This document shows, piece after piece, positions 61,981-64,000 of a stretch of DNA of 64,000 nt. Position numbers and translations under genes: made by a program. Under the pieces are notes generated by a model that saw only the letters and a program-made list of their open reading frames with translations, was not told where the DNA came from and did no database searches. The stretch is from Novosphingobium sp. RL4 (lineage in GTDB: Bacteria; Pseudomonadota; Alphaproteobacteria; Sphingomonadales; Sphingomonadaceae), in assembly GCF_035658495.1 (NCBI RefSeq), contig NZ_CP141944.1:2816001-2880000 (forward strand), given 5' to 3'. Each line of letters starts with the position of its first letter. Position 1 is the first letter of the stretch.

Positions 61981-62766
61981 TTACCTCGGCCCCAGTCGGA
62001 TCGCGCCGTCGAGGCGGACGGATTCGCCGTTCATATAGTCGTGCTCCAGCATGAAGAGCGCCAGCTTGGCATATTCGGCGGGCTTGCCCAGTCGCTTGGG
62101 GAAGGGAACCATCGCCGCGAGCGCATCCTGCACCTGCTGCGGCATGCCCGCCATCATCGGCGTCTCGAAGATGCCCGGCAGGATCGTGTTGACGCGAATA
62201 CCCTCGCCCATGAGATCGCGCGCGACCGGCAGGGTCATGGCAAGGACGCCGCCCTTGGATGCCGCATAGGCCGCCTGCCCGATCTGGCCGTCCTGCGCCG
62301 CGACCGACGCGGTGTTGACGATGGCTCCGCGCGAACCGGCCTCGTCCAGGGGATCGAGCGTCACCATGCCCGCCGCCGACTTGCTGATGCAACGGAACGT
62401 ACCGACGAGGTTGATGGCGATGGCCTTCTCGAAAAGCGCCATGTCATGCGCGCGCGGTTCGCCCGTCTCGCGGTTCTTGCCCACCGTCTTGGCGGCCGGC
62501 GCGATGCCCGCGCAGTTCACGAGGATACGTTCCTGTCCATGCGCGGCGCGCGCCTTGGCGAAGCCTGCGTCGACGCTGGCATCGTCCGTGACGTTGACCT
62601 CGCAGAACACGCCGCCGATCTCCGCGGCGACAGCTTCCCCTGCCTCCACGTTGAGGTCGAACACCGCAACCTTGACACCCTGCGCCGCAAGCGCCCGCGC
62701 AGTGGCGGCACCCAGCCCGGACGCCGCGCCGGTAACGACCGCGGCCATGCTGCTATCCAGTTTCAT
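61981..62766 (-). CDS. Short-chain dehydrogenase/reductase, HSD10-like
   Basis: 261 residues from ATG 62766 (GGG upstream); a TTG two codons earlier is possible. NAD-binding VVTGAASGLGAATARAL, Asp in VAVFDLN, NCAG motif, catalytic Asn in AIAINLVGTF, Ser in NTASVAAQDG, Tyr-Lys in AAYAASKG. All residues of the Asn-Ser-Tyr-Lys set are intact. Resembles 3-hydroxyacyl-CoA dehydrogenase type 2 (17-beta-HSD10). Paralogue of the gene at 28569-29363, which has lost two of these motifs. Confidence 0.93.
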   Translation of the reverse strand: MKLDSSMAAVVTGAASGLGAATARALAAQGVKVAVFDLNVEAGEAVAAEIGGVFCEVNVTDDASVDAGFAKARAAHGQERILVNCAGIAPAAKTVGKNRETGEPRAHDMALFEKAIAINLVGTFRCISKSAAGMVTLDPLDEAGSRGAIVNTASVAAQDGQIGQAAYAASKGGVLAMTLPVARDLMGEGIRVNTILPGIFETPMMAGMPQQVQDALAAMVPFPKRLGKPAEYAKLALFMLEHDYMNGESVRLDGAIRLGPR

Positions 62767-63251
62767 CCACAATCCCTTTCGCCCGTGCCTACTTTCCAGG
62801 CACCAAATGCTTAATTCCGCGTCACAATAGCCCGGCAGCGGGCCATCCGGCCGATTTAAGCACCCGGTTAAAAGCCGGTGCTCATGCGGTCAATCCATTC
62901 GATGCGGCGCAGCACCCGCACGCAACACGATTTCACCGCAGCGATACGCAGAGCAATTTTGCGGCACCCGACATGCCGAAATGCAACATTGCATTTCCCT
63001 CGGCAAACACCTGAATTCTTCCGGGCAAGACTGCAAACTGCGTGCAATACCGTAGCACTGTTGCAGCAAGATCACAGCCTCCGAGACAATTTGCGCAACG
63101 CGGCGAAGGGGATTGAAAGCCGGATCGCCTGCCGCGACAACCTCCGACATGGCAGGGGCATGTGCATACACACCCACTGCTGGCATCCGGCTCGCCCATC
63201 AGGATTGGTCACGCACCTGACAGGCGGACGAAAGCAACAAGGGACACAAAA
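62767..63251. promoter_or_regulatory. 485-base leader of the third TonB receptor, rich in palindromes
   Basis: No gene supported between the divergent dehydrogenase and TonB receptor. The stretch contains an imperfect hairpin with one bulge, GCACC 62860-62864 with GGTGC 62877-62881. It also holds a perfect 9-base inverted repeat with 2-base spacer, GAAATGCAA-CA-TTGCATTTC, at 62978-62997, and further TGCAA/TTGC elements at about 63028-63100 including TTGCGCAA. The symmetric sites suggest operators controlling the receptor gene. Confidence 0.5.
62978..62997. promoter_or_regulatory. Candidate operator, 20-base palindrome
   Basis: Two perfect 9-base arms (GAAATGCAA and TTGCATTTC) around CA, 255 bases upstream of the TonB receptor start. 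Length and symmetry fit a LacI-, GntR- or TetR-type dimer site. The TetR gene at 61316-61957 is the nearest candidate regulator, which is inference from distance only. Confidence 0.45.
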
Positions 63252-64000
63252 GTGAAAACATCTCTGAAGAAGGCCGCTCTCCGGAGCGCAACGTGCGTTG
63301 CCGCCTTCACGTTCACCGCAACCGGCGCCTACGCGCAGGACGCGGCGACTGAAGAAGCACCCGCGAGCGAAGCCATCGTCGTCACCGGTTCGCGCATCAA
63401 CAACCCGAACCTGACGCAAGCTGCCCCGGTCAACGTCACGACCGCAGACACGATCCAGCTGGCCCAGAACAACGTTGCCGAAGAAGTCCTGCGCGAAATT
63501 CCGGGCATCGTCCCGTCGATCGGTTCCGCGGTCAACAACGGCAACGGCGGCGCAAGCTACGTCGACCTTCGCGGCCTCGGTTCGAACCGCAACATCGTCC
63601 TGCTGGACGGCCAGCGCATCGTCCCCGCCGAACTGGTCGGCCGTGTCGACCTCAACAACATCCCGCTCGCCCTCGTCGAGCGCGTTGACGTCCTGACCGG
63701 CGGTGCATCGGCCACCTACGGTGCCGACGCCATCTCGGGCGTCGTCAACTTCGTCATCAACAACGAATTCGAAGGCCTGGAGCTGAACAGCAGCTACCAG
63801 ATCACCGAACAGGGCGACGGCGCCACCTTCCGTACCGACCTGTCGACCGGCGCCTCGTTCGACGATGGCCGCGGTCACGTGATCCTGGGCATCGGCTATC
63901 AGCAGGCAGACCCTGTCTACCAGGGCCAGCGCGGCTACTCGGTCTACAACGTCGACAGCTTCTCGGGCGAAGCCTCGGGTTCGGGCACGACCCTTCCGAC
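63252..64000 (+). CDS. TonB-dependent receptor, N-terminal part (cut by window edge)
   Basis: First 249 residues from a GTG at 63252 with AAGGG nine bases upstream; the gene continues past the window end. Signal peptide about 1-29 (ATGAYAQ). TonB-box region EAIVVTGSRI, then the plug domain with VDLRGLGSNRNIVLLDGQRIVP and RVDVLTGGASATYGADAISGVVNFV, the pattern of large sphingomonad receptors for carbohydrates or hydrophobic compounds. No STN domain, so not a FecIR-type signaller. Three receptors in 64 kb fit a sphingomonad. Confidence 0.92.
   Translation, partial: MKTSLKKAALRSATCVAAFTFTATGAYAQDAATEEAPASEAIVVTGSRINNPNLTQAAPVNVTTADTIQLAQNNVAEEVLREIPGIVPSIGSAVNNGNGGASYVDLRGLGSNRNIVLLDGQRIVPAELVGRVDLNNIPLALVERVDVLTGGASATYGADAISGVVNFVINNEFEGLELNSSYQITEQGDGATFRTDLSTGASFDDGRGHVILGIGYQQADPVYQGQRGYSVYNVDSFSGEASGSGTTLP

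Noticed and set aside
1..64000. CRISPR arrays, tRNA/rRNA genes, insertion sequences, integrases
   Set aside because: Read through for regular short repeats, tRNA T-loop motifs and transposase motifs; none found by eye. A covariance-model scan would be decisive for small RNAs.

Overview
The window is GC-rich DNA (roughly two thirds G+C) from an alphaproteobacterium, most likely a sphingomonad such as Novosphingobium or Sphingobium. This is inferred from three large TonB-dependent receptors, a FecI/FecR/STN-receptor signalling set, a MucR-type regulator, a Fur protein without the CxxC pairs, the cpa/tad pilus set, and the core gene run nfu, tsaB, rimI, mucR, fur, plsC. It looks chromosomal. I saw no insertion sequence, phage gene, tRNA, rRNA or CRISPR array.

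Bases 1-6043 hold a tripartite RND efflux pump on the minus strand (permease cut by the window edge, adaptor, outer-membrane factor). It is divergent from an OmpR-type response regulator and histidine kinase. A beta-propeller protein follows the kinase by 6 bases.

Bases 6912-18307 form one uninterrupted minus-strand run of ten genes. In transcription order these are an unknown small outer-membrane-like protein, an ECF sigma factor, a FecR anti-sigma factor, an STN-domain TonB receptor, a DUF2334 deacetylase-like protein, a GT4 glycosyltransferase, an integral membrane protein, a glycerophosphotransferase-like protein, a Wzx-type flippase and a second GT4 enzyme. The first five genes overlap or nearly touch, and so do the last three. 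A cell-surface signalling module therefore reads directly into a glycan assembly module, and this is the most unusual arrangement in the window.

Bases 18449-29363 contain a secreted sphingomyelinase-like phosphodiesterase and then a catabolic locus: TonB receptor, AraC-type regulator, class III CoA-transferase, MFS transporter, SnoaL-like protein, two-hotdog MaoC-type hydratase and a divergent short-chain dehydrogenase. The content suggests uptake and CoA-dependent breakdown of a hydrophobic acid; the substrate cannot be read from sequence.

Bases 29435-36155 carry an HD hydrolase, a CLC channel with an altered selectivity motif, a secreted alpha-amino-acid-ester-hydrolase-like enzyme and a DUF3857/transglutaminase protein. 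Bases 36230-47860 are mainly housekeeping: class II DAHP synthase, M16 peptidase, nfu, tsaB, rimI, mucR, fur, plsC, a lipoprotein, ispH, thrB, rnhA.

Bases 48030-52923 hold an unknown secreted protein, a FUSC membrane protein, a YegP-like small protein, an FAD oxidoreductase and an alpha/beta hydrolase. Bases 53009-60417 encode Flp pilus assembly (cpaA, cpaB, cpaC, cpaD, cpaE, tadB, tadC) without the expected cpaF ATPase or a pilin gene. The window ends with mtnP, a TetR regulator, a second short-chain dehydrogenase and the start of a third TonB receptor behind a palindrome-rich leader.
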